From assembly GCF_002277025.1 (NCBI RefSeq), contig NZ_NIWD01000005.1, positions 1 to 64,000 of the forward strand: 64,000 bases of DNA. Reading direction: 5' to 3'. This document shows positions 1-8,498 of this stretch, piece by piece; position 1 is the stretch's first letter, and each line of letters begins with the position of its first letter. The notes beneath the pieces are model-generated. The model did no database searches, was not told the DNA's origin, and was given only the letters and a program-made list of their open reading frames with translations. A program made the translations under genes and the position numbers. Source of the DNA: Sphingopyxis sp. GW247-27LB. Lineage in GTDB: Bacteria > Pseudomonadota > Alphaproteobacteria > Sphingomonadales > Sphingomonadaceae.

Positions 1-57
1 TGCGTGAACCTGAAAAACATTCTTGGCCAGATCGAGGCCGATCGTGGTAATCTCCAT
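1..57 (-). CDS. IS110-family transposase, N-terminal 19 codons only (runs off left edge)
   Basis: Reading the minus strand from an ATG at 57, the first residues are MEITTIGLDLAKNVFQVHA. This is the typical start of IS110/IS1111-type transposases, in which the Asp of the GLDLAK motif is the first acidic residue of the DEDD (RuvC-like) catalytic site. The gene continues out of the window, so length and integrity are unknown. It points away from the receptor fragment that follows, so the element's 5' end lies at roughly 58-140. The call rests on a short but distinctive motif. Confidence 0.8.
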   Translation of the reverse strand, partial: MEITTIGLDLAKNVFQVHA

Positions 58-59
58 GG

Positions 60-135
60 TGGATGGCTCCTCTGCTCGGGTTTGCATGACAGCAACCCAT
101 CTTGGCACCTGGATGCCGTGAGCGGGAGCCATCCA
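60..135. repeat. 11-bp inverted repeat in the IS110 5' end
   Basis: TGGATGGCTCC at 60-70 is a perfect inverted copy of GGAGCCATCCA at 125-135. It sits between the IS110 transposase start and the first receptor-like codons. It could be a subterminal inverted repeat of an IS1111-type element or a structured part of the non-coding end. The exact element boundary, probably 136-145, cannot be fixed without the other end. Confidence 0.5.
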
Positions 136-136
136 C

Positions 137-687
137 CTCATCCGCTTTATTCTGACTTCGTAACGTTGAGTCCCAGCGCCGCACTTCTTGACGACATTAT
201 CGCGGGCTCGCTGCTCGGGCTCGAGAATAGTTCTGGACGCCCATATAGCCCCGCTACGACAGTCGCCTTTATCGATAACCGCGATCGCAATATCGCGCGA
301 CAGATCTACCAAGGCATTGACCTCGCCGTACGTTACCGCATCGATCTGGGCAGCGGCGATACGGTCACGCTCACGGCTGCAGGAAGCTTACTCAAGAGCC
401 GCCAGCAGCTTCTTGCCGGACAGGCATGGACGCCCCTTGCGGGCACGCTTTTTCACCCGGCGCGCTTCCGAGCTCGCGGCGGCGTGGCCTACAGCGGCGG
501 ACCCCTGTCGCTCGCCGCCTACGTCAGCCACATGAGCGCGCTCGACGACAATCGGCAATCAAGATCGGTCCGCGTTCCCGCTTTTACGACGCTTGACCTT
601 ACCGCTGGATTACAGATCGGCACTGGCACCCACGTGTCGCTCGCAGCGCTGAATATTCTCGACGCCAAACCGCAGGCGATCGCCTGA
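137..687 (+). pseudogene. TonB-dependent receptor, internal fragment cut by two insertion sequences
   Basis: From about LYSDFVTLSPS onward the reading frame matches the C-terminal beta-barrel region of sphingomonad TonB-dependent receptors. It shows the conserved run with DNR, an NIARQ-like strand and alternating hydrophobic barrel strands. The last recognisable residues are the strand LAALNILDAKPQA, where intact receptors continue for further strands to a terminal aromatic residue. The TGA stop at 685-687 lies at the IS21 end, and the upstream codons derive from the IS110 element. Plug, signal peptide and C-terminus are all missing, so this cannot make a working receptor. Confidence 0.75.
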
Positions 688-798
688 GGATCAGCGTGCA
701 ATAGGCACCCCCGTCGGGGGGTGATCGGCGTGTAAAAAGGACCCCTTCATCCCGAGGATTTAGGCGGCTGACTGGTTTGATCAGTTGGCGAGAACGGG

Positions 799-2313
799 AT
801 GTTGGTAGTGGAGACAGTGGTTCGGATTCGGCGTGAGCATGCGTCTGGGAAGGCGATCAAGGCGATCGCCCGTGATCTTCGGTTATCGCGCAAGGTGGTC
901 CGGAAGGCGATCCGGTCGCCGGAGGCGGCGTTCAACTACCAGCGCACAGTCCAGCCTTTACCGCGGATTGGCCCCTATCAGGAACGGCTCGATGCGCTTC
1001 TCGAGGAGAACGAGGCGCGAGGTCGCCGCGACCGGCTGCGGATGACGCGTATCCATGATCTGCTTGCGCGCGAAGGGTTCGAAGGTTCTTATGATGCGGT
1101 GCGCCGCTATGCGGCGCGCTGGCGTGTGACGCGCCGGAAGGATGCGGGCGAAGGTGCTCCGGCCTTCATCCCTATGACCTTCCATCCTGGCGAGGCTTAT
1201 CAGTTCGACTGGAGCCACGAGGATGTAGAGATCGCCGGCAAGCCGCTGCGGGTAAAGGTTGCGCACGCTCGTCTCTGCGCATCGCGCACGCCTTACGTCC
1301 GGGCCTATCCGCGTGAGAGCCAGGAGATGCTGTTCGACGCTCATGCTCGGGCGTTCGCTTTCTTCGGCGGCGTGCCGCGGCGCGGTATCTACGATAATAT
1401 GAAGACGGCGGTGACGAGCGTGTTCGCCGGTAAGGAGCGCGTGTTCAACCGCCGCTTCCTGATCATGACCGATCATTACATGGTCGAGCCGACGGCCTGT
1501 TCACCAGCAGCGGGATGGGAGAAGGGCCAGGTTGAGCAGCAAGTCCAGACGATCCGGGGCCGCTTCTTCCAGCCGCGGCTTCGGTTCGCCAGCCTAGCCG
1601 AGCTCAACGGGTGGCTGGAGGCGGAGTGCCGACGCTGGGCCGAGCATCACGCCCATCCCGAGCGCAGCGACATCACCGTCGCCGAGGCGCTGGAGATGGA
1701 ACGACCGGCCCTGCAGCCGATCCTGGCACCGTTCGACGGCTTCCATGAGAGCGAGCACGCCGTCACCGGAACCTGCCTCATCAGCTTTGATCGGAACCGC
1801 TACTCGGTCATGTCGACGGCCGCGCGCCGGACCGTGCAGGTGCGTGCCTATGCCGATCGCATCGTCATCCGTTGCGGCGAAGAGATCGTCGGGGAGCATG
1901 AGCGCCACTTCGGTCGGAACCGCACCATTTACGATCCTTGGCATTATCTCCCGGTCCTCGCGCACAAGCCCGGCGCGCTCCGTAATGGCGCGCCGTTCCA
2001 AGACTGGGATCTGCCGCCCGCGCTGCATCGATTACGGCGAAGGTTGGGCGTCGGGGACGAGGCAGATCGCAGGTTCGTGCGGGTATTCTCGGCGGTGCTC
2101 ACCGATGGTCTGGAGTTGGTCGAAGCTGCCACGCGCGAAGCGCTGGCGACCGGAACGGCCAGCGACGAGCTGATCCTCAACATCCTCTCGCGGCACAGCG
2201 AGCCGGCGACGCCCCATAGCATCGTCACCTCGGAAGACCGGATGCTGCGCCATCCTCCGGTTGCCGACTGCGCTCGCTATGATCTGCTGCGAGGCTATGA
2301 TGCAGCGGCATGA
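799..2313 (+). CDS. istA: IS21-family transposase IstA
   Basis: This 504-residue protein starts with a helix-turn-helix region (about residues 15-45), followed by an integrase-type DDE core. The acidic residues are Asp137 in the YQFDWS motif, Asp199 in GIYDN and a Glu in GWEKGQVE at 241-246. Length and motif spacing are typical of IS21 transposases, which join the element ends to target DNA together with the IstB ATPase. The reading frame is uninterrupted, so the element may still be active. It overlaps istB by 14 bases, as is usual for translational coupling in this family. Confidence 0.95.
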   Translation: MLVVETVVRIRREHASGKAIKAIARDLRLSRKVVRKAIRSPEAAFNYQRTVQPLPRIGPYQERLDALLEENEARGRRDRLRMTRIHDLLAREGFEGSYDAVRRYAARWRVTRRKDAGEGAPAFIPMTFHPGEAYQFDWSHEDVEIAGKPLRVKVAHARLCASRTPYVRAYPRESQEMLFDAHARAFAFFGGVPRRGIYDNMKTAVTSVFAGKERVFNRRFLIMTDHYMVEPTACSPAAGWEKGQVEQQVQTIRGRFFQPRLRFASLAELNGWLEAECRRWAEHHAHPERSDITVAEALEMERPALQPILAPFDGFHESEHAVTGTCLISFDRNRYSVMSTAARRTVQVRAYADRIVIRCGEEIVGEHERHFGRNRTIYDPWHYLPVLAHKPGALRNGAPFQDWDLPPALHRLRRRLGVGDEADRRFVRVFSAVLTDGLELVEAATREALATGTASDELILNILSRHSEPATPHSIVTSEDRMLRHPPVADCARYDLLRGYDAAA

Positions 2314-3028
2314 TATGATCGATACGATGCGTGGCCTTGGCCTCAAGGGTATGGCTGCGGCGTTCGACGAGGCCGTCACCACCGGCCTCCAACGCAAGCG
2401 CACCATTATGGAGATACTGACCGACCTGCTCCGCGCGGAAGCGACCCACCGGGATGCAGCCTCGATCCGTTATCGCATGACGGCGGCCAGGCTACCCGTG
2501 GTGAAGGATCTGGAGCGGTTCAGCTTCGACGGCACTCCGATCAATGAGGAGATGATCAGGTCCCTTCATGATGGCTCCTTCCTGCCATCCCGGCGCAATA
2601 TCGTGCTTGTCGGCGGCACGGGGACGGGGAAGACCCACCTTGCCATCGCGATCACAGCCAATGTCGTGCGAAGAGGCGCTCGCGCCCGCTACTTCAACAC
2701 CGTCGATCTGGTGACACGCCTCGAAGAGGAGACCCGGATCGGCAAGGGCGGGACCCTGGCGGCGCAGCTGTCGCGGCTCGACCTGATCGTGCTCGACGAG
2801 CTTGGATATCTGCCGTTCGCACGCTCCGGAGGGCAGTTGCTGTTCCACCTCATCAGCAAGCTTTATGAGCGCACCAGCGTCATCATCACCACGAACCTCG
2901 CGTTCGGCGAGTGGCCCACCGTCTTCGGCGATCCCAAGATGACCACGGCGCTGCTCGACCGCGTCACCCACCACTGCGATATCGTCGAGACGGGCAACGA
3001 TAGCTGGCGCTTCAAAAACCGCAGCTGA
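2300..3028 (+). CDS. istB: IS21-family helper ATPase IstB
   Basis: This 242-residue AAA+ ATPase of the DnaC-like IstB family has Walker A (GGTGTGKT, near residue 105) and Walker B ([11 protein letters not shown], near 160). A conserved [12 protein letters not shown] segment acts as sensor. IstB assembles on target DNA and activates IstA. I chose the second of two adjacent ATGs (2297 and 2300) because a GAGG sequence at 2291-2294 is better spaced from it. The gene overlaps the end of istA and is intact. Confidence 0.93.
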   Translation: MQRHDMIDTMRGLGLKGMAAAFDEAVTTGLQRKRTIMEILTDLLRAEATHRDAASIRYRMTAARLPVVKDLERFSFDGTPINEEMIRSLHDGSFLPSRRNIVLVGGTGTGKTHLAIAITANVVRRGARARYFNTVDLVTRLEEETRIGKGGTLAAQLSRLDLIVLDELGYLPFARSGGQLLFHLISKLYERTSVIITTNLAFGEWPTVFGDPKMTTALLDRVTHHCDIVETGNDSWRFKNRS

Positions 3029-3058
3029 CCGCCACCTTCGCCGCCTTCAAAAATCTAT

Positions 3059-3117
3059 CTTGCGCTGCGTGCGCCTCCGGGCGGGCTACGCCCGCCCTCC
3101 GCCGCACGCAGCGCAAG
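3059..3117. terminator. long compound stem-loop inside the IS21 right end
   Basis: CTTGCGCTGCGTGCG at 3059-3073 pairs perfectly with CGCACGCAGCGCAAG at 3103-3117. A second GGGCGGG/CCCGCCC hairpin lies in its loop. It follows the istB stop by 31 bases and has no T-run. It may end istAB transcription, block read-in from outside, or simply be a palindrome carried by the element. Confidence 0.45.
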
Positions 3118-3200
3118 GCTCACCTCGACAAACCCCTATCATATCCGCAAGGGGTCCTTCTTCGACGCCGATCGGGGGTCCCGTTTGAACGCCGTTTGAC

Positions 3201-3950
3201 AATCTGGTTCGCGGAGATTTGGGGTGGAGCACGCACGCGAATGTAACGGGTGACAATGTCGAGCGTCTTGATCGCAGTATCTTTGAGATCCTGCCCTTGA
3301 CCTCGGCGCTCGGCGCACTGGGTCCGGCAGGTTTAACCGCTTATTTCGGACTATTTGATATTGCGAAGATCCAGCCGGGCGAGACAGTCCTGATTTCGTC
3401 CGCTGCCGGAGCCGTTGGTACCATTGCCGGACAGTTGGCGAGAGCGCATGGCTGCAATGTTATTGGGCTCGCAGGTTCCGATGAAAAATGCGCGGACCTT
3501 ACCGCTACATTCCAACTTGATGCGGCGATCAACTATCGGACCTGCGACAATCTGGACGAGGCGATTCGCGCTGTTAGCCCCGACGGGCTCGACGTTTATT
3601 TCGACAATGTCGGTGGAGCGATCACTGACGCCGCAATCCGTTCGATGAAAATCAGAGGACGAATCGCCGTCTGCGGGCAAACAAGCGAATATAATTCCAA
3701 GAGCGGCCGCGGCTGGACCGAAACAACGTCCATCATCACCAGGCGGTTAAAAGTCGAAGGCTTTATTCTGTTTGATTTTCAGGATCGTTTTCTCGAGGCT
3801 TCGCAGCACGTCAGTGGCCTGCTCCATTCCGGCGAACTGGTCGAAAAGCCGACTATCATCGCCGGCATTGAGAATGCTGCGACGGCCTTTGTTTCACTGT
3901 TTGCGGAAAATTCCGCTGGACGCGTGATAATCGATGCCGGCTATCGATAA
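3201..3950 (+). pseudogene. NADP-dependent oxidoreductase (CurA/prostaglandin-reductase type), 5' end removed by the IS
   Basis: The frame running from the IS21 boundary encodes the cofactor half of a zinc-free medium-chain reductase. It starts at NLVRGDLGW, has an SSAAGAVG nucleotide-binding loop and a DVYFDNVGG motif typical of double-bond reductases of the CurA/YncB group. Family members have about 330-340 residues, so roughly the first 90-100 (most of the substrate domain) are missing. A TTG at 3219 could start translation but would give a protein without a complete active site. The gene probably ran rightward from sequence now lost. The end is intact. Confidence 0.8.
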
Positions 3951-3997
3951 CAGGACCACCCCCCGTCGCGAAAACCTACTTCGCGGGAATTCGAAGG

Positions 3998-4843
3998 TTA
4001 GGCTTTGTCAGCTTCTCCGGTGCTGCTCATGCGGAAACCGGTTGTTGCGGACGCATCGGCGTGAGGGAACAGGCCCGGCCCCCAGGCGAGCAGGCCACCG
4101 TCGACCAGCAGTGTCGTTCCGGTGACGAAGCGCGATTCATCGCTACCGAGATAAACTGCGGCATAGGCAATGTCGTCGGGCTTTCCGGTATCTGGCCACG
4201 GCTGCTTGCCCTTCATGAAAGTCTTCATATCGTCCTCGGTCTTCACCGTTGCGATCAGCGGGGTCTGGATACCGCCCGGCGCGATCGCATTCACCCGGAT
4301 GCGGTCGGCGGCGAGCTGAATCGCCGCATTCTTGCAAAGATTGATCACACCAGCCTTTGCCGCCGAATAAGCGGCCGGGCCGCTGCCTCCGGCCAGTCCC
4401 GCGGTGGACGCGGTGTTGATGATCGATCCGCCGCCCGTCTCACGCATGGCCAGTGCGCCATATTTGGTTCCCAGAAACACCGAACGCAGCAATATCGCGA
4501 AGCTCCTGTCCCATTCTTCGAGGGTCGTTTCGGTAATCATGCCCATCGCGCCGCCGACGCCGGCATTATTGAAGACGACGTCCAGCCTTCCGAAATCCGC
4601 CATCGCGAGGTCGATCATCGCCTTGACCTGATCCTCTTGACTGACATCGACACGGATGAAGCGAACCGCGTCGCCGAATCCGTCCGCCTTAGCCTTATCC
4701 AGCGTTTCCTGCCCCGTTTGCGGATTGAGATCGGCGATCACGACCTTCGCGCCCTCGCGTAGATACATGTGTACTGAAGCCTGCCCCATGCCGCTCGCGC
4801 CGCCCGTGATGACAGCCACCTTGCCAAGCAATCTCTTCGCCAT
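3998..4843 (-). CDS. SDR family oxidoreductase (classical)
   Basis: This 281-residue short-chain dehydrogenase has the Rossmann motif TGGASGMG at residues 13-20, the NNAG motif, a catalytic Ser in the TAST region and the AAYSAAKAG Tyr/Lys pair, ending in a VTGTTLLVDGG signature. After this it carries an unusual tail of about 30 residues. Asp at the end of beta-2 (VVIADL) favours NAD over NADP. It is the last gene of a minus-strand set behind the CoA transferase (89-bp gap) and TonB receptor, so it probably oxidises a hydroxyacyl-CoA or alcohol intermediate. The substrate is unknown. Confidence 0.88.
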   Translation of the reverse strand: MAKRLLGKVAVITGGASGMGQASVHMYLREGAKVVIADLNPQTGQETLDKAKADGFGDAVRFIRVDVSQEDQVKAMIDLAMADFGRLDVVFNNAGVGGAMGMITETTLEEWDRSFAILLRSVFLGTKYGALAMRETGGGSIINTASTAGLAGGSGPAAYSAAKAGVINLCKNAAIQLAADRIRVNAIAPGGIQTPLIATVKTEDDMKTFMKGKQPWPDTGKPDDIAYAAVYLGSDESRFVTGTTLLVDGGLLAWGPGLFPHADASATTGFRMSSTGEADKA

Positions 4844-4932
4844 GTCATTCTCTCTCCAACTTGCCCCAACTCACCACGTAATGGGGGTTTTAGTTATGGT
4901 GCCAATCACAGGTTGTCGATGGCCGATGCTTC

Positions 4933-5979
4933 TCAAGGGTGAAACGACGGACGCGGTTTGTCATTGACTGTAACGGAATAGCGGGGTGCCGGCGCAGGCT
5001 GGACATAGCCGCCGACCTCGACATAGGTGCCGCGCGCCACATTATGCGGGTGATGTGGCGCATCCGTCATAGACAGGACAGGAGCAAAACAAACATCGCT
5101 GCCCTCCAGGATCGCGCACCATTCAGCCTGCGTCTTGGCACGGAAGATCGCGGCAAGCTTTGCCTTTAGCTGCGGCCAGGCGGTGCGGTCATGCTGATTA
5201 TCGAAATCGGGATCGTCGGCGGTCCCGGTTTTCTCGCGCAGCAGCGCATAAAATTGCGGCTCGGCGGCGGCAATCGAAATCAACTTGTCGTCTGCGGTTT
5301 CGTAGACCTCGTAGAAGTGACATCCTGTGTCCATGACATTAGAAGCAGGTATGTCGAGCCAGGCCCCTTGGGCATGAAAGCCCATCACCATCCCCATGAG
5401 CAGCGCCGTCCCGTCGGTCATCGCACAATCGATCACCTGACCGCGGCCACTGGCGCGAGCCGCCAGAATGGCCGAGACCATGCCGAACGCCAGCAGCATG
5501 CCCCCGCCGCCGAAATCACCGACAAGGTTGAGCGGGATCGCTGGAAGCGCATCACCGCGGCGATTGGCGTTCAGTGCGCCGGTCAAGGCAATATAGTTTA
5601 GGTCATGACCTGCCATTGCCGCATAGGGTCCATCCTGCCCCCAGCCGGTCATGCGGCCCACGACCAGCGCTGGATTCGCATCCAGCAGCACTTCGGGGCC
5701 AATCCCAAGCCGCTCGATTACGCCGGGACGAAAACCCTCGATCAACCCGTCAGCATGACGCACCAGTTCCTTTACTGCCGCTACACCCTCGCTCGTGCGC
5801 AAATCGACCGTGCGCACCTCGCGCGAGCGGGCGAGGACATCATAGGGATCGGCTGTCACCCCCGGCCTTTGCACGCGAATTACGGTTGCGCCATTGTCAG
5901 CAAGCATCATGCCTGCAAATGGGGCGGGGCCAAGTCCGGCCAGTTCGACAATGGTGACGCCGGAAAGCGGTCCGGACAT
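4933..5979 (-). CDS. CaiB/BaiF family protein, alpha-methylacyl-CoA racemase-like
   Basis: The 348-residue protein belongs to the family III CoA-transferase fold but carries racemase signatures. His125 in GHDLNY and Asp155 in VGDFGGGG fall at the positions of the catalytic His/Asp pair of alpha-methylacyl-CoA racemase (126 and 156 in the mycobacterial enzyme). Such enzymes epimerise 2-methyl-branched acyl-CoA esters so that acyl-CoA dehydrogenases can act on them. The gene lies 57 bp behind the TonB receptor and ahead of an SDR. A similar C-terminus is encoded at the right edge of the window. True CoA transfer remains possible. Confidence 0.85.
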   Translation of the reverse strand: MSGPLSGVTIVELAGLGPAPFAGMMLADNGATVIRVQRPGVTADPYDVLARSREVRTVDLRTSEGVAAVKELVRHADGLIEGFRPGVIERLGIGPEVLLDANPALVVGRMTGWGQDGPYAAMAGHDLNYIALTGALNANRRGDALPAIPLNLVGDFGGGGMLLAFGMVSAILAARASGRGQVIDCAMTDGTALLMGMVMGFHAQGAWLDIPASNVMDTGCHFYEVYETADDKLISIAAAEPQFYALLREKTGTADDPDFDNQHDRTAWPQLKAKLAAIFRAKTQAEWCAILEGSDVCFAPVLSMTDAPHHPHNVARGTYVEVGGYVQPAPAPRYSVTVNDKPRPSFHP

Positions 5980-6036
5980 GAGTGTCTCCTGCAGAAAAAG
6001 GCGGGCAGCGGGATATCCGCTGCCCGCATGGGAGGA

Positions 6037-8283
6037 TCAGCGTTTCACGATGAACTGCAATGCGACGGTACGGGGCATGTTCGCGACGCCGAGCGACGCT
6101 CCTGGGATCAGCGATCCTTGTCGGGCATAGGCGATATATGTGCGGTCGAGCAGATTCTTTCCAACCACCGCCACCTGCCAGCTGCCGTCATCGGCGCCGA
6201 TAGCCAGGCGCGCATCCACAAGGCCATACGACTCGCCCTTGGACACGATCGCCGAGTTCGGGACGGGCCCGACTCCCAGGGTAGCGAACGGCGTATTGTA
6301 GAACACGCTCGATTTGAATTGAACCCCGACATCGGCGCTGAAAAGTAGGTCGGCGCCGACGCCGTTTTCGTAACCCAGATTCACATTGCCATTCCACTTG
6401 GGCGCGTTGACGGGGCGGGTGTGGTCGTTGAACCGGTTGCTGACGTCGATGCCGCGCTTGGCATCGAGATAGGTCACAGCTCCCGACAGGCGCAGATTGT
6501 CGTTCACCTGAAGGCGCCCCTCGGCCTCGACCCCGCGGGCGCGCAGGTCGAGCGGCGGGCTGTCATAGGTGAGGCCGTTGAACAGATAGTTCTGGAAGTC
6601 GCTTATATCGGTCTGGAACAATGCCAGGTTGAAGAAGCTGCGGCCAAAGCTCAGCTTCGTGCCGACCTCCCAAGTGTCGGCGACCTCGGGGCGGAAGCGT
6701 GCAGTGTCGGCTGATGTCGGAGAATTGAAGAATCCCCCGCCTTTGGTCCCGCGCGCGAAGGAAGCATAGATCAGCGCATCGCTGTTGAGTTTGTACTGCG
6801 CGCCGATCGATCCATCAAGGTTCGTCGCCGTGAAAGAGCGGTTGGTCGGCGCGATCGGCGGATATAGGACGCTTGCGAAGGGGCCCGGCTCGATGGTTTC
6901 ACGAAAGAAACTGGCTTCGCGCTTTTCACTGGTGCCGCGCAGGCCGACGCTGACAGTCAGCGCATCGGTAATGTCGTAGTTCGCCTGCACGAAACCCGAG
7001 AAGGTGGTCGTTTTCTGATCGAAATTCTCGGCTATGGCACCAGTCAGCGGCACCTGCGCGGGCGGAAGGCTGCCCCTGCTCGACGCCACCGTCCGGTCGT
7101 AGAACCATTTCTCGTTCAGGAAGAATAGTCCGGCCACGAAGTTGAACGGCCGTTCCCCAGGCGACGTGAGACGCAGTTCCTGCGTGAACTGCCTGTTGCC
7201 GTTCGACAGCGGATAGGCGGTGATCCAGGTTCCGGGCAGGACGTCATTGTCGAATTGACGATCCTGGAGGAATTTGGAGTATGCCGAGACAGACGTGAGC
7301 GTGTAGTCGCCGAGACTATAGTTGATGGTTGCGATCGCCCGGCGTCCGGTATTGCGTTCATTGTTCTGATCGATCAGGTCGTCGTCCGATGCCAGCCGAC
7401 GGTTGAGATTAGTCTCGAAGCCGAAGAAGCCTGCGGACTCAGCCCTCGATCGAGCTTCACCGAGGCGGTCGAGCACATATTCTTCGGCCGAACCGAGCAC
7501 TTCGGTCCGATATTGCTGGTAGAGGAGGGTGACGTCGAGCGTGTCGGTCGGACGCCATTGCGCAACCGCACGCCCGGCGAGGCTGTTGGTGCGAATATAT
7601 TTGTCGCCATTGAGCGTGTTTGTTACCCAGCCCTTCTGCAAAAGTGTCTGGCCGGAAAAGCGCACGGCGAGCGTGTCGCTGAATGGCACGTCGACACCGC
7701 CTTCGAGCAGGTGCGACCCGAGCGCCAACTCATAGGAGGCCAGGCCGTTGAAGGCGAAATCGCTCCCTGGCTTGCGGGTCGTGACACTGACCGCGCCAAG
7801 GCTGGTGTTTTTGGCGAGCAGCGAAGCCTGCGTCCCCTTGATGATTTCCACCCGTTCAGTGTCGAACAAGGGCTGATTATATTCCGCCTGACGCCCGGCG
7901 TAGGTCCCGTCGATGAAAAGCGCCACCGACTGTTCGAACACGTCTGCGCCAGGGCCAGTACCCAGACCGCGGACGAAGAATGTCGCGACATTGTTGGCGC
8001 CGCGCTGGACAGTGACACCACTCGCAACCGTGGCAAGATTGTCAAAGGTTGTGATAGCCTTCGCCTGAACGGTTTCACCGCCGAGAACGGCGATCGACAT
8101 CGGCACATCCTGCAACGACTCCGTGCGCTTACGTGCCGTGACAACGATATCCTGCGCAGAAGTGCTCTCTGCCGCCTCAGCGGAATCCTGCCCGCTCGTT
8201 TCTGTTGATATTTGTGCATGTGCCGTGGTCGACACGGTCATGATAACCGCCACCGAAGTGGCAGCAAAAAAATTCGCCTTCAT
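6037..8283 (-). CDS. TonB-dependent outer-membrane receptor
   Basis: A complete 748-residue receptor. A signal peptide (residues 1-23, cleavage after AHA) is followed by a TonB box-like stretch at about 45-53 (DIVVTARKR), a plug domain with the FVRGLGTG and VEIIKGTQASLL motifs, and a 22-strand-type barrel ending in the aromatic-rich VALQFIVKR. It should import a bulky or hydrophobic substrate across the outer membrane. No siderophore-specific feature is visible. Placement at the head of an operon with a racemase-like CoA enzyme and an SDR, behind two palindromic operators, suggests uptake of the compound degraded by the island. Confidence 0.93.
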   Translation of the reverse strand: MKANFFAATSVAVIMTVSTTAHAQISTETSGQDSAEAAESTSAQDIVVTARKRTESLQDVPMSIAVLGGETVQAKAITTFDNLATVASGVTVQRGANNVATFFVRGLGTGPGADVFEQSVALFIDGTYAGRQAEYNQPLFDTERVEIIKGTQASLLAKNTSLGAVSVTTRKPGSDFAFNGLASYELALGSHLLEGGVDVPFSDTLAVRFSGQTLLQKGWVTNTLNGDKYIRTNSLAGRAVAQWRPTDTLDVTLLYQQYRTEVLGSAEEYVLDRLGEARSRAESAGFFGFETNLNRRLASDDDLIDQNNERNTGRRAIATINYSLGDYTLTSVSAYSKFLQDRQFDNDVLPGTWITAYPLSNGNRQFTQELRLTSPGERPFNFVAGLFFLNEKWFYDRTVASSRGSLPPAQVPLTGAIAENFDQKTTTFSGFVQANYDITDALTVSVGLRGTSEKREASFFRETIEPGPFASVLYPPIAPTNRSFTATNLDGSIGAQYKLNSDALIYASFARGTKGGGFFNSPTSADTARFRPEVADTWEVGTKLSFGRSFFNLALFQTDISDFQNYLFNGLTYDSPPLDLRARGVEAEGRLQVNDNLRLSGAVTYLDAKRGIDVSNRFNDHTRPVNAPKWNGNVNLGYENGVGADLLFSADVGVQFKSSVFYNTPFATLGVGPVPNSAIVSKGESYGLVDARLAIGADDGSWQVAVVGKNLLDRTYIAYARQGSLIPGASLGVANMPRTVALQFIVKR

Positions 8284-8363
8284 TGTCCTCTCCCTCGATC
8301 TGCTCCGCGTTCATGCGGGCAATTTCTTTTGATGCCGAGGTCGACAAAACATCATTTATCTAT

Positions 8364-8374
8364 TGGTTCGACCA
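8364..8374. promoter_or_regulatory. FadR/PdhR-type operator candidate TGGTTCGACCA
   Basis: Perfect TGGT-N3-ACCA palindrome in the divergent region between the TonB receptor (minus) and a CoA transferase (plus). It is 36 bp from a second copy. The half-site is that of the FadR branch of GntR regulators, two of which are encoded in this window. Confidence 0.6.
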
Positions 8375-8399
8375 TTCGACCTTGACATCTTTCAGCATT

Positions 8400-8410
8400 T
8401 GGTATGACCA
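8400..8410. promoter_or_regulatory. FadR/PdhR-type operator candidate TGGTATGACCA
   Basis: Second copy in the same divergent region, identical to the copy at 44650-44660. Centre-to-centre spacing from the first is 36 bp, which would place two dimers on similar faces of the DNA (inference). Confidence 0.65.
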
Positions 8411-8498
8411 TGTCAAGCACGGATTGCGAAGGGGCAAAGGCTTGCGGCGCGATCGTCAAGGGCGCGAAAAAATCGCGTTTGATCTGGGAGACTGTTGC

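Larger units (their letters stand above)
685..3201. mobile_element. IS21-family insertion sequence, apparently complete
   Basis: The element contains istA and istB in the usual overlapping order. The ends are imperfect inverted repeats: the left end reads GATCGGCGTGTAAAAAGGAC near 721-740 and the reverse complement of the right end reads GATCGGCGTCGAAGAAGGAC near 3150-3170. Both arms continue outward through GCG and ACCCCC blocks to a terminal TG/CA. The left arm carries about 10 extra bases (GTCGGGGGGT) relative to the right. No target duplication is visible at the outer edges, and the flanks belong to two unrelated genes. Boundaries may be off by a few bases. Confidence 0.8.

Noticed and set aside
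3951..3997. CGCGAA...TTCGCG hairpin between converging reductase remnant and SDR as a terminator
   Set aside because: The stem is only six to seven bases with no T-run; too weak to list.
5605..6348. 247-codon plus-strand frame across the CoA transferase and receptor ends
   Set aside because: It overlaps two real minus-strand genes and their gap; composition is that of a shadow frame.
7255..8208. Long plus-strand open frame (317 codons) opposite the TonB receptor
   Set aside because: It is fully antisense to a receptor with clear motifs and is an artefact of high-GC codon use; it has no recognisable domain or ribosome site.
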